This document shows positions 27,561-34,891 of a stretch of DNA of 64,000 bases, one piece after another. Positions within the stretch are counted from its first letter, which is position 1, and each line of letters starts with the position of its first letter. The stretch lies in the NCBI GenBank assembly GCA_032127875.1, contig JAQBHI010000177.1:4385-68384 (forward strand), given 5' to 3'. Source of the DNA: CADEEV01 sp032127875 (GTDB lineage: Bacteria; Acidobacteriota; Vicinamibacteria; Fen-336). Made by a program: the position numbers and the translations under genes. The notes below the pieces were generated by a model. It had not been told where the DNA came from, did not search any database, and saw nothing but the letters and a program-made list of their open reading frames with translations.

Positions 27561-28576
27561 CTACGACGCTGCCGGTCTACACGAAGAAGGATTTCCAGAC
27601 CGACCAGGAAGTTCGCTGGTGCCCCGGCTGCGGGGACTACGCGATCCTCGCGGCGGTCCAGTCGGTGTTTCCCGAGTTGGGGGTGCCGCGCGAGAAGTTC
27701 GTCGTGGTTTCGGGAATTGGCTGCTCCAGCCGCTTTCCGTACTACATGAATACCTACGGCTTTCACACCATTCACGGCCGCGCGCCTGCCGTGGCGACCG
27801 GCCTCAAGATCGCCAGGCCCGAGCTCGAGGTGTGGATCGCCACCGGCGACGGCGACGCCCTGTCGATCGGCGGCAATCACACGATCCACATGCTGCGTCG
27901 GAACGTCGGCCTCAAGGTCCTGCTCTTCAACAACCGGATCTACGGGCTCACCAAGGGCCAGTACTCGCCGACCTCCGAAGTGGGCAAGAAGGCGAAGTCG
28001 ACGCCCTACGGTTCGGTCGATCGGCCTTTCAACGTGCTCTCGCTTGCGCTCGGCGCCGAGGCCACGTTCGTCGCGCGCTCGGTGGACGTGTTCCAGGCGC
28101 ACTTGAAGGCGACGCTGCGCAGCGCCGCGGCTCACAAGGGCTCGGCCTTCGTCGAGATCCTGCAGAACTGCAACATCTTCAACGACGGCGCCTGGGAGTC
28201 GCTCGTGGAGAAGGAAGCAAAAGACGACCACCTGCTTCTCCTCGAGCACGGCCAGCCGCTGATCTTCGGCAAGGACAAGGACAAAGGCATCCGGATGCGC
28301 GGCCTGAACCTCGAGGTCGTCAGTCTCGGGAACGGCACGAGCGAAAAGGAACTGATCGTCCACGACGAGCGGCATCCCAATTCCGCCTATGCTTTCCTGC
28401 TCTCGCGCATGGAGATGATGCCGGGGTTCCCAACGCCGCTCGGCGTGCTGCGCGCCGTCGATGCGCCGTGCTATGAGGAACAAGCGACGCGACAGATCCA
28501 GGAGATCATCGCGAAGAAGGGAGCCGGAGATCTGGGCAAGCTGCTGCGCGCAGGCGACACCTGGGAAGTGAAATAG
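27557..28576 (+). CDS. korB: 2-oxoacid:ferredoxin oxidoreductase beta subunit (KorB type)
   Basis: 339 residues. Thiamine diphosphate and Fe-S subunit of the KorAB complex. Cluster cysteines are seen in RWCPGCGDYAIL and GIGCSSR, with a further Cys in LQNCNIF. The ThDP/Mg motif is GDGDALSIGGNHTIHMLRRN to NNRIYGLTKGQYSPTS, the latter a KorB hallmark. The GTG at 27557 overlaps the korA stop and has a GAGGAGAG ribosome site. A promoter-like TTGACA lies just after the stop, for the structured region downstream. Confidence 0.94.
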   Translation: MTTTLPVYTKKDFQTDQEVRWCPGCGDYAILAAVQSVFPELGVPREKFVVVSGIGCSSRFPYYMNTYGFHTIHGRAPAVATGLKIARPELEVWIATGDGDALSIGGNHTIHMLRRNVGLKVLLFNNRIYGLTKGQYSPTSEVGKKAKSTPYGSVDRPFNVLSLALGAEATFVARSVDVFQAHLKATLRSAAAHKGSAFVEILQNCNIFNDGAWESLVEKEAKDDHLLLLEHGQPLIFGKDKDKGIRMRGLNLEVVSLGNGTSEKELIVHDERHPNSAYAFLLSRMEMMPGFPTPLGVLRAVDAPCYEEQATRQIQEIIAKKGAGDLGKLLRAGDTWEVK

Positions 28577-28583
28577 GTTTCTC

Positions 28584-28612
28584 TTGACAGCCGGCGAGCA
28601 AGGGACGATATT
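28584..28612 (+). promoter_or_regulatory. Sigma-70-type promoter for a candidate small RNA
   Basis: Perfect -35 TTGACA (28584-28589), 17-bp spacer and GATATT (28607-28612, 4 of 6 matches). It is one of the few complete -35/-10 pairs in the window. Predicted start near 28619. Confidence 0.55.
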
Positions 28613-28636
28613 CGAGAGTCAGGAGGCGTCTTCGAA

Positions 28637-28696
28637 ATGAGGGCGTTGGCGAATCACGGAGGTGCTGTGATGGAGAGCACTCCGCCGGGCCTGTAG
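28637..28696 (+). CDS. Possible 19-residue small protein or leader peptide
   Basis: An ATG at 28637 stands 10 nt after a perfect AGGAGG (28621-28626) that is itself just after the predicted transcription start. It encodes MRALANHGGAVMESTPPGL and ends at TAG. A second ATG inside it (28670) also has GGAGG upstream. No homologue is known to me. Coding is uncertain because the same bases form stems of the candidate RNA. Confidence 0.25.
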   Translation: MRALANHGGAVMESTPPGL

Positions 28697-28732
28697 GGGG
28701 GCCGCTGTCAGGCCCCGAAACGGACTTGGTCG

Positions 28733-28760
28733 AAAAAAAGAGCGCGCCTTCCGGCGCGCT
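28733..28760 (-). terminator. Rho-independent terminator on the minus strand
   Basis: On the minus strand AGCGCGCC, loop GGAA and GGCGCGCT form a perfect 8-bp stem followed by C and seven T. It lies about 280 bp beyond the end of the PilO/secretin-like gene, the only minus-strand gene it could serve, unless an independent minus-strand RNA ends here. Confidence 0.6.
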
Positions 28761-28851
28761 GTCAGGGGGTCTTGAACCCCCGACGACGTGAGGCCCGGAG
28801 CCAAAGGTTCCGGGCCTCTTTAAATGGTTAGTCATCGACCCCCCACCCTGT

Positions 28852-29003
28852 CCCTCCCCCCGTAGGGGGAGGGAACCGCCACGCCGACGACCTCGCCCCG
28901 CATCCGTTGCTTCGCTCACCCCGCCTCCCCACGTTAGGGGGAGGGAACCGCCCTTGGAGCTACGACCGCCCATTCCCCCTGCTTCGCGGGAGGGAACGGG
29001 CGG
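28852..29003. repeat. Three palindromic REP-like hairpins
   Basis: Three inverted repeats in 150 bp: CCCTCCCCC/GGGGGAGGG around CGTA (28852-28873), CCTCCCC/GGGGAGG (28924-28944) and CCGCCC..TTCCC/GGGAA..GGGCGG (28966-29003). The first two share the identical 16-mer GGGGGAGGGAACCGCC (28865-28880 and 28937-28952). They resemble the dispersed palindromes of many GC-rich genomes. Together with the candidate RNA they fill the 464-bp gap between korB and the next gene. Confidence 0.65.
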
Positions 29004-29040
29004 CGGCTTGCGGGCCCTGCGTTCCCGGCTGCTGCGGGCG

Positions 29041-30747
29041 CTACTTGGGAAGCGGCGGAATGCTGATCCGCAGGTCTCCGTCGTCAGTCTCGAGCAGCAC
29101 GTCGGTCGACTCGACAGCCTTCACGACCGCGTTCGCCAGCCGCTCGCCCGCGCGGTAGGTGAGCAGCGCGCCATTGGGCGAGTACGCGAAGACCGAGTAC
29201 CCGGCGCCGCTGGTGGCGATCCCCGCGGGCTCGAACTCCAGGAGCGAGAGATCCGGCGCGCGCAGCACCAACCGCGGCGCAACCCCTTCCGCCGCCACGG
29301 GCAGCGGCGTTTCGCCCGAGCCTCCGGGGCGTGTGAGCGTGCGGCGGTCCTCCTCGAGTCGTTCTGTGAGGCCTGCGCACTCGAGGACGGCGGCACGCAG
29401 GGCCGCCAGCGGCATGTCCCTGACCCAAACGGAGGCGCGCCCAAGGAAGCCAGGCGGCCCGAGTGAGGCGAGGCCCGGGTCCACGTCGGTCATTACCGCG
29501 AGGATGTCCCGGACGCTGGCGCGCTTCAGCTCGAAACTGGCGATGGCGGTCGAAAGCGGCGGCGCCTGGTCGACGGGCGCGGGCCGGCTCCCTTTCGGCG
29601 CCGACTTCTTCGCCGGCGGGTTCTCCCCATTCGCCTTCGAGACGCGCCGGATCAGCCCAGCTTCGGAGATGCGCAGGTTGGCGCTCTTCGCGAGGCCGGC
29701 CAGCGCCTCCTCGAGGCTCACCCGTGCGAACTCCACGTGGACTCGGCCCGCGACATCGCCGTCCACGAGAAAGCCCTGGCCTGTCAGGTTGTGCAGGACG
29801 CGAAAGACGTCGGGAAGATCGGTGTCCCGCAGCCGCAGGCTGAGCGGCCCGTGGCCAGGCGTCCTGGGGGTCGCTCCGCGCACGACGGCGATGCGCGTGG
29901 CGTCGCGATCGACGGCGCACGAGGCATCCTGCTCTTCGAAAGGATCCTCCGTCGGGAGCGGCAACTCGGCCTCGGGCCCCACCACCGGGCTCGTGCCGCG
30001 CGCCTCGAAGCGCAGACAGGCCCCCTGGCGGGTCATCAGGAACTGCGAGAGCCGGAAGAAGCCGCGTTCGAGCCGGGACTCCAGCCCATGGGCCGAGGCA
30101 TTGCCGATGGTCAGGCCACGGATCGAGAACTCTTCTCCGAGCACTGCCGAGATCAGCAGCACCGGCCGGTCGCGGACGACCGCCGACAGTTCCGACAGGA
30201 ACACGCGCGGGTTACGGCGCGCGCGTCTCAGGGCGGCGATCATCTCCGACTTCGCGAGGGCCAGCGCCTGATCCGCCACGAACGCGTCGGCTTGCGGCCG
30301 CGGCATCCCGCTCGCGCGGGCTCGCGTGCCTTCGGGTGGCTGAGGCAGCGGCGCCCGCAGTGGTCGAAACGGAACCCTGATCACCGCCGTCAGCCGCACC
30401 GCATCGCCCGGGGTTGCCGTGAGCGTGAGGTTGTCGACGTCGAGCAGCCGGTGAGAGAGGGCCACCTGCCGGAAGAATCGGTCTATGTCGGCGTAGCGCC
30501 CGACGCCGGAGACATCGACGAGCACGTCTCCACGCGGGCCGTTTTCGATCGGCGGGCGCGCGAGGGCCTCCACCGAGAACAGCTGTGCGGCGTCGGCGAG
30601 GTCGTGAACCAGTGCGGCATCGCCTGTGGGATTCGCGGCATCGGGCAGGATTCGCCGCAACGTCTCCAGGCGCCGGTCGAGAAGCAGGCGTTCCTCGCTG
30701 AAGGGACGTACCACCGAAGACGCGGCCAGCACCAGGGCAAGAAGCAT
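29041..30747 (-). CDS. PilO-like / secretin N-terminal-domain hybrid protein
   Basis: 568 residues with an N-terminal hydrophobic segment. Residues about 75-145 resemble PilO/PilN-type pilus alignment proteins (GVGRYADIDRFFRQVALSHRLLDVDNLTLT). Residues about 300-365 match an STN/secretin N-domain (LRDTDLPDVFRVLHNLTGQGFLVDGDVAGRVHVEF, then SLEEALAGLAKSANL), and a second similar half-domain lies at about 400-460. The last 60 residues are PilP-like (LLTYRAGERLANAVVKAVESTDVLLET). No secretin pore domain and no other pil or gsp gene is nearby. Probably a periplasmic part of a pilus or secretion machine encoded elsewhere; the domain calls are by eye. Confidence 0.6.
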   Translation of the reverse strand: MLLALVLAASSVVRPFSEERLLLDRRLETLRRILPDAANPTGDAALVHDLADAAQLFSVEALARPPIENGPRGDVLVDVSGVGRYADIDRFFRQVALSHRLLDVDNLTLTATPGDAVRLTAVIRVPFRPLRAPLPQPPEGTRARASGMPRPQADAFVADQALALAKSEMIAALRRARRNPRVFLSELSAVVRDRPVLLISAVLGEEFSIRGLTIGNASAHGLESRLERGFFRLSQFLMTRQGACLRFEARGTSPVVGPEAELPLPTEDPFEEQDASCAVDRDATRIAVVRGATPRTPGHGPLSLRLRDTDLPDVFRVLHNLTGQGFLVDGDVAGRVHVEFARVSLEEALAGLAKSANLRISEAGLIRRVSKANGENPPAKKSAPKGSRPAPVDQAPPLSTAIASFELKRASVRDILAVMTDVDPGLASLGPPGFLGRASVWVRDMPLAALRAAVLECAGLTERLEEDRRTLTRPGGSGETPLPVAAEGVAPRLVLRAPDLSLLEFEPAGIATSGAGYSVFAYSPNGALLTYRAGERLANAVVKAVESTDVLLETDDGDLRISIPPLPK

Positions 30748-30756
30748 GAGCGCCGC

Positions 30757-30762
30757 ATCTTA
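30757..30762 (-). promoter_or_regulatory. -10 element of the PilO/secretin-like gene, leaderless geometry
   Basis: TAAGAT on the minus strand, 9 nt before the ATG at 30747. No ribosome site lies between them. Confidence 0.45.
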
Positions 30763-30812
30763 CACCGCGCTCTCGGAGCTTCCGATGGCCGGCGAGCTGA
30801 GCGAGGCGGCGG

Positions 30813-31073
30813 CTATTGTGCCTTGTCGGTGGCGATCTCGACGGCCACCGTGGTGAAGTCGCTCTCCCACTCGCCGCCGCAGGTCGGTTGCGGGCAGCAG
30901 CCAGGGGCCGCCGTGGTCGAACACGAATTGGACCCAGCGCTCGGCGTCGGGTGTCAGCAGCCTGCGCCGGGGGCGACGAACGTTCCGCGCGCTCGGAGCC
31001 AGGTGTCGTGCGCATGGACACTCGCCGCGCTGGTCATAAGCGCGACAGCCAGACAACTGCTCCAAGCTTTCAC
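30813..31073 (-). pseudogene. Decayed gene for a small exported protein (HDTWL-type)
   Basis: From a GTG at 31073 the minus strand encodes a signal peptide and mature start (VKAWSSCLAVALMTSAASVH, then AHDTWLRARGTFVAPGAG) that stops early. Protein-like sequence continues in other frames: LTPDAERWVQFVFDHGGPW, then GGEWESDFTTVAVEIATDK ending at TAG 30815-30813. At least two frameshifts are needed to join them. The AHDTWL start resembles DUF4198-type periplasmic proteins, a weak match. It lies divergent from the porin gene of the flavin module, with which it may once have worked. Confidence 0.5.
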
Positions 31074-31108
31074 GACTCTGATCTTGAGGCGAGTCGAGCC
31101 TTTCACGC

Positions 31109-31138
31109 TTGACAAGCGCCGGCCCGGATCGCTAGCAT
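31109..31138 (+). promoter_or_regulatory. Promoter of the porin / flavin gene cluster
   Basis: Perfect -35 TTGACA (31109-31114), 18-bp spacer and TAGCAT (31133-31138). Transcription would start near 31145, after the ATG at 31140 and next to the second ATG at 31146, which implies a leaderless message. Confidence 0.6.
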
Positions 31139-31145
31139 TATGAAT

Positions 31146-32516
31146 ATGAAACTCACGTTCATGTTCAGCAAGGTCGCGATTCTGGCGGCACTGCTCCTGG
31201 CGGCTCCGGCCGGTGCGGAGGAGTCGCTCGCCGATCTGAAAGAGACGGTGACGGCGCTGCAGGCAGAAGTCGCGCGGCTGCGGGCCGAAGGCGCGTCGGC
31301 CGACCGGTTGTCCGAGATCGAACGGCGCATCGACTTGCTGGCTGCGGAGCTCGAGAAGCTGCGCACAGGCGGAGCGACCGAGACGGAAGCCCCCGCGAAA
31401 GGGGAACATGGCTTCGCACCCGCGGCCTCCAAGGTCTACCGCAAGGCGAGTGGCGTCTCACTCGGTGGCTATGGCGAGGCGCTCTACCAGAATTTCGCGA
31501 AGCAGGCGCAAGACGGCTCGGCCGCGGAGCAACGGAACCAACTCGACCTGGTGCGAGTCATTCTCTACGCGGGCTACAAGTTCAGCGACAGCATCCTGTT
31601 CAATTCCGAGATCGAGTTCGAGCACGCCACCACTGGCGAGGGCGCCGAGGAGCGTGGGGAAGTGTCCGTCGAGTTCGGGTATCTCGACTTCAAGCCGTGG
31701 CAAAAGGTCGGCCTCCGTGCGGGCATGGTCCTGCTGCCGCTGGGCTTCGTCAACGAGCTGCACGAGCCGCCGATCTTTCTCGGTGCGCGGCGGCCGGAGG
31801 TCGCTCGGGCCATCGTCCCCACGACCTGGAGAGAGGTCGGCGCGGGCCTCTTCGGCGAGACCGGACCGCTGCAATGGAGGGCCTACGTCGTGGCGGGGCT
31901 GAACTCGTCCGGCTTTTCGGACGCGGGCCTCAGGGAGGGGCGCCAGCAGGGCTCGCAGAGCCTCGCCGAGGATCTTGCTCTCACCGGGCGCCTCGACTAT
32001 GTCGGCGCGCCGGGGCTGCTGCTCGGCGCGTCGGTGTTCACCGGCAACTCAGGGCAGGGCGCGAGCGTCGACGGCCAGACGATCAAGGGCCGCGTCACGC
32101 TGTTCGACGTGCACGGCCAATACGAACGCCGCGGGCTTTGGCTGCGGGCGCTCTACGCGCAGTCGAGTGTCGGGGACGCGGCGCTGATCAACGCCCAGAA
32201 CGGCCTCCATGGCGACAAATCGGTGGGCAGCCGCCAGAACGGCTTCTACGCCGAGGTCGGCTATGACGTATTGACCGCACACCCAAGAGGGCAATGGGCC
32301 GTCATACCCTTCATCCGCTACGAAAAACTCGATACGCAGCAGCGCCTGCCGGCCGGTTTCGAGAAAAACCCTGCGCGCGACCGGAAAGTGCTCACGGCAG
32401 GCATCTCGGTCAAGCCCGTCACGAATGTCGTCCTCAAGGCGGACTACCAGGCGCATCCGAACCAGGCTCGAACGGGGGTCAGCCAGTTCAACCTGGCCGT
32501 CGGGTTCCTGTTCTAG
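31146..32516 (+). CDS. Porin-like outer-membrane beta-barrel protein with coiled-coil head
   Basis: 456 residues from the ATG at 31146 (an ATG two codons earlier, 31140, lies at or before the predicted transcript start). Signal peptide 1-22, a short coiled coil (about 25-75, SLADLKETVTALQAEVARLRAE) of the type that binds peptidoglycan or trimerises, then about 340 residues of alternating beta strands (SVEFGYLDFKPWQKVGLRAGMVLLPLG, RLDYVGAPGLLLGASVF) ending in the outer-membrane signature FNLAVGFLF with terminal Phe. It resembles OprP/OprO-like porins, substrate unknown. First gene of the cluster porin, FMN-binding protein, membrane protein. Uptake of an ion or substrate for the flavin module is inference. 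Confidence 0.8.
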   Translation: MKLTFMFSKVAILAALLLAAPAGAEESLADLKETVTALQAEVARLRAEGASADRLSEIERRIDLLAAELEKLRTGGATETEAPAKGEHGFAPAASKVYRKASGVSLGGYGEALYQNFAKQAQDGSAAEQRNQLDLVRVILYAGYKFSDSILFNSEIEFEHATTGEGAEERGEVSVEFGYLDFKPWQKVGLRAGMVLLPLGFVNELHEPPIFLGARRPEVARAIVPTTWREVGAGLFGETGPLQWRAYVVAGLNSSGFSDAGLREGRQQGSQSLAEDLALTGRLDYVGAPGLLLGASVFTGNSGQGASVDGQTIKGRVTLFDVHGQYERRGLWLRALYAQSSVGDAALINAQNGLHGDKSVGSRQNGFYAEVGYDVLTAHPRGQWAVIPFIRYEKLDTQQRLPAGFEKNPARDRKVLTAGISVKPVTNVVLKADYQAHPNQARTGVSQFNLAVGFLF

Positions 32517-32593
32517 GCCCGCGGGCAATCTTCGCGGCGCGAGCAGGCACAGGTTCGAGGATGCAGTACGCTTTGCCTTCCCGAGGTCGTTGA

Positions 32594-33160
32594 ATGAGGA
32601 CTTTCGCCAACTCCGGCTCCGGTCGCCTGCGCAGCGTGCTCCTGGCGACAGCGCTGTTTGTAGCGACGAGCGGACGGGCGGATGCCGAGGTCGTGATGAC
32701 CGAGAAGGCCGCACTGGCGCGCGCCTTCCCCGGCGCAAGTCCTGAGCGGCGGACCCTCTTCCTCACGTCGGAGCAGGTCTCGGCGGTGGAAGAAGCAGCG
32801 CGCTCCCGGTTGCCCTCGGCGGTCGTCACGGTCTTCGAGGCGCGGGCCGAAGGCAAGCTGACGGGCCGCGCCATTCTCGACACGCACCTGGTCCGGACCA
32901 TGCCCGAGACCCTGCTCACGGTCGTCGAACCCGATGGTCACCTGCGCCTGGCGCTCGTCTTGCAGTTCGGCGAGCCGCCGGACTACCTGCCGCGCGAGGG
33001 CTGGCTCAAGACGATGGAGGGCAAGTCTCTCGACGACGAGCTGTGGCCCGGGCGCGGCGTGCGGCGAGTGACGGGATCGACACTCACGGTCCAGGCGCTC
33101 ACCGAGGCGCTGCGGCGCTCCCTCGCGATCGAGAAGCTCGTGCTGGCGGCGGCGCCATGA
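32594..33160 (+). CDS. Exported FMN-binding domain protein (ApbE substrate candidate)
   Basis: 188 residues with a signal peptide or N-terminal anchor (about 12-31). The mature part follows the FMN_bind pattern of RnfG/NqrC-type proteins: LARAFPGA, RRTLFLTSEQ, GRAILDTHLVRTMPETLLTVVEPDG, LVLQFGEPPDYLPREGWL and a C-terminal T160-G-S-T-L-T165. In NqrC/RnfG the Thr of an S/T-G-A-T motif is esterified to FMN by ApbE; here T163 would be the acceptor, with Ser replacing the usual Ala and no Asp three residues before the motif. An apbE gene lies 0.7 kb downstream, which supports covalent flavinylation. Likely a periplasmic one-electron carrier. Stop overlaps the next start (ATGA). Confidence 0.82.
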   Translation: MRTFANSGSGRLRSVLLATALFVATSGRADAEVVMTEKAALARAFPGASPERRTLFLTSEQVSAVEEAARSRLPSAVVTVFEARAEGKLTGRAILDTHLVRTMPETLLTVVEPDGHLRLALVLQFGEPPDYLPREGWLKTMEGKSLDDELWPGRGVRRVTGSTLTVQALTEALRRSLAIEKLVLAAAP

Positions 33161-33714
33161 AGTACATGCAGGAGGGCGGCTTCCAAAACAACCCGCTGAT
33201 GCGACTCACGCTGGGGCTGACGCTCGCCCTGCTGCTCGGCTTCTGGGCCACGAACCTGGCGATGTACTTCTCGCGGATGAACCTCAAGCCCAGTTCCGTG
33301 GTGACCTACTACAACGGTTCGGAAGAGGACTTTCGGGCACCCCGCTCTGCCGGCTCGATGCTCGAGACGACGCACATGCACCTGCCCATGATGGGCGTGG
33401 TGCTGTTGCTGCTCACGCATCTCGCTATCTTCGTGCCGCTGTCGCGCGGCGCCAGGGTCGGTCTGATCCTCACCGCGTTCGGATCGGCGGTTTTCGAGGA
33501 GGCGGGGGGGTGGCTCGTCCGCTTCGTGAGCCCGGACTTCGCCCCGCTCAAGGTGATCGGCTTCGTTGGCCTGCAGTCCGCGATCGCCTTGTTGATCTTC
33601 GCTCTGGGCGTGTTCCTCTTCGGGGCCTCGCGACGCCCGGCGGCGGCCCGCGCGAATGGCGGCGCTCCGGTCGACGCTGCCGAGGATGCCGCCGAGCCCC
33701 GGGGCGGGGTATAG
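33157..33714 (+). CDS. Four-helix membrane protein of the flavin module
   Basis: 185 residues with four hydrophobic helices (about 17-38, 74-92, 97-118 and 127-147). A loop and helix carry clustered His residues (TTHMHLPMMG and LLTHLAIF) that could bind haem or metal, and FEEAGGWLVRF is conserved-looking. I do not recognise the family. The ATG overlaps the FMN-binding gene stop, so the two are translationally coupled and their products probably interact. A role in passing electrons between the membrane quinone pool and the periplasmic flavin is inference. Confidence 0.65.
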   Translation: MKYMQEGGFQNNPLMRLTLGLTLALLLGFWATNLAMYFSRMNLKPSSVVTYYNGSEEDFRAPRSAGSMLETTHMHLPMMGVVLLLLTHLAIFVPLSRGARVGLILTAFGSAVFEEAGGWLVRFVSPDFAPLKVIGFVGLQSAIALLIFALGVFLFGASRRPAAARANGGAPVDAAEDAAEPRGGV

Positions 33715-33830
33715 CGCGTCCAAGGGGACCGCCACGATTGGATGAAGCAGCCCTGGCTGATCGAGCACTGGGCCACTTGAGCAATGCTCGCCTTCGGTCA
33801 ACATCGAGAGCGAGCCCTCCCGAGCACCCT

Positions 33831-34823
33831 TCACTCGCGCAGGCTGACGCCGGGGGCTAGTTCGAGCCCGTGGTCGCGGGCAAAGCCCCGAGTCGCCCGC
33901 AACACTCTCACGCCGGATTCGCGCAGCAGGACGAAGCCTGCCGCTCCTCGGTGCTTGAGCAATCGCAGGCCAGCATCCGCGCCGAGAACCAGGACCGCAG
34001 TCGACAGAGCGTCGGCTTCGATGCCTTTGGACGTGACCACCGTGGACGAGAGCAGGCTGCGCGCTGGCTGACCGGTTCGCGGATCGAGAACGTGGACGCC
34101 TTTCTGGTCGGAACCGGAAGTCGATACCGCCCCGCCATCAACGCGAAAGACCGCCCAGGGCGCGCCGGGGTCGCCAGCTCGCGCCTCGGGATCGCGCACT
34201 TCCAGATCGATGCTCTTGCCGAACACGCCCAGTGTGCTCTCGCCTAGCGACACGAATCCCGTGTCTACGCCCGCCGAGCGGAGCGCCGCGAGAGCCAGGT
34301 CCGCCGCATAGCCCTTGGCGATGCCACCGAGATCGAGACGCGTGCCCGGATCGAGACGCACGCTCCCCGAGTCCGGATCCAGATGAACTTTGCGGTACCC
34401 GACGCGTGCCAAGAGCGCGGCGCGTTCGTCGGGTGACAGCTTGAGAGGCGATTGGCCGAGGCCACCCCCCGCGCGGACGAGTGGCTCCACCGAGGGATCG
34501 AAGGCGCCGCCCGAAACTGCGGCGATCTCGAGCGCGCTCTCGAGGACCACCCGCAGAACGTGGCTGGGCTGGCCCTCGCCCGCGTCGTTGAGTCGTTGCA
34601 GCTCGCTCGGTCTCCAAAGCGACATCGCTTCGTCGACGCGGGTGAGGGCCGAAAAGGCGGCTGCCAGCGCGAGGCTGGCCTCGGTCGGGCCTGCCGCTTC
34701 GATCTCGGCAGTCGTGCCCATGACGAGCCGAATCTCGCGCACCACCGGAGTCGAGCCCGCTTGCGTGGCGTTCCCGCAAGCCAGCGCCATCGCGATCGAC
34801 AGCGCGTGGACGAAGGCCCTCAT
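33831..34823 (-). CDS. apbE: FAD:protein FMN transferase
   Basis: 330 residues. Transfers FMN from FAD to a Thr of exported proteins. N-terminal signal (1-20; a Cys at 16 could be a weak lipobox). Family motifs: MGTTAEIEA near 35, GGAFDPSVEPL, LDLGGIAKGYAADLAL near 170, VSTSGSDQKGVHVLDPRTGQPA and SKGIEADALSTAVLVLG, including the Mg-binding Asp region. Located tail-to-tail with the FMN-binding gene and its membrane partner, so its substrate is probably that protein. ATG at 34823, 7 nt after TACAAT. Confidence 0.94.
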   Translation of the reverse strand: MRAFVHALSIAMALACGNATQAGSTPVVREIRLVMGTTAEIEAAGPTEASLALAAAFSALTRVDEAMSLWRPSELQRLNDAGEGQPSHVLRVVLESALEIAAVSGGAFDPSVEPLVRAGGGLGQSPLKLSPDERAALLARVGYRKVHLDPDSGSVRLDPGTRLDLGGIAKGYAADLALAALRSAGVDTGFVSLGESTLGVFGKSIDLEVRDPEARAGDPGAPWAVFRVDGGAVSTSGSDQKGVHVLDPRTGQPARSLLSSTVVTSKGIEADALSTAVLVLGADAGLRLLKHRGAAGFVLLRESGVRVLRATRGFARDHGLELAPGVSLRE

Positions 34824-34830
34824 CGATTCG

Positions 34831-34836
34831 ATTGTA
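34831..34836 (-). promoter_or_regulatory. -10 element of apbE, leaderless geometry
   Basis: TACAAT on the minus strand, 7 nt before the apbE ATG. No -35 or ribosome site. Confidence 0.55.
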
Positions 34837-34878
34837 GTGCGTCACGCACCGGGAATTGCCCAGTCTGGGTCGCGCCTT

Positions 34879-34884
34879 TAGACT
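34879..34884 (+). promoter_or_regulatory. -10 element of the 34.9-kb membrane protein gene, leaderless geometry
   Basis: TAGACT ends 7 nt before a GTG at 34892, which fixes that GTG as the probable start over an upstream TTG at 34856. Confidence 0.5.
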
Positions 34885-34891
34885 GACCCGC

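Larger units (their letters stand above)
28619..28821 (+). ncRNA. Candidate structured RNA of about 200 nt downstream of korB
   Basis: The stretch between the promoter and a 10-bp hairpin followed by TTT is packed with stems: 28657-28684 (CGGA-G-GTGCT with AGCACTCCG, one bulge), 28687-28715 (GGGCCTG with CAGGCCC), 28741-28760 (AGCGCGCC, loop TTCC, GGCGCGCT), 28761-28784 (GGGGG with CCCCC plus GTC/GAC) and 28790-28818 (GAGGCCCGGA with TCCGGGCCTC). I could not match it to 6S, SRP, tmRNA, RNase P or a known riboswitch. It could instead be an mRNA for the short frame inside it, or the opposite strand may be the transcribed one, given the T-run terminator there. Confidence 0.4.

Noticed and set aside
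28761..28784. A tRNA gene on the minus strand
   Set aside because: Only a T-arm-like hairpin is present; acceptor, D and anticodon arms cannot be drawn around it.
28619..28821. 6S RNA, SRP RNA or tmRNA identity for the structured region
   Set aside because: No closing stem between the ends, no SRP tetraloop region and no tRNA-like ends or tag frame were found.
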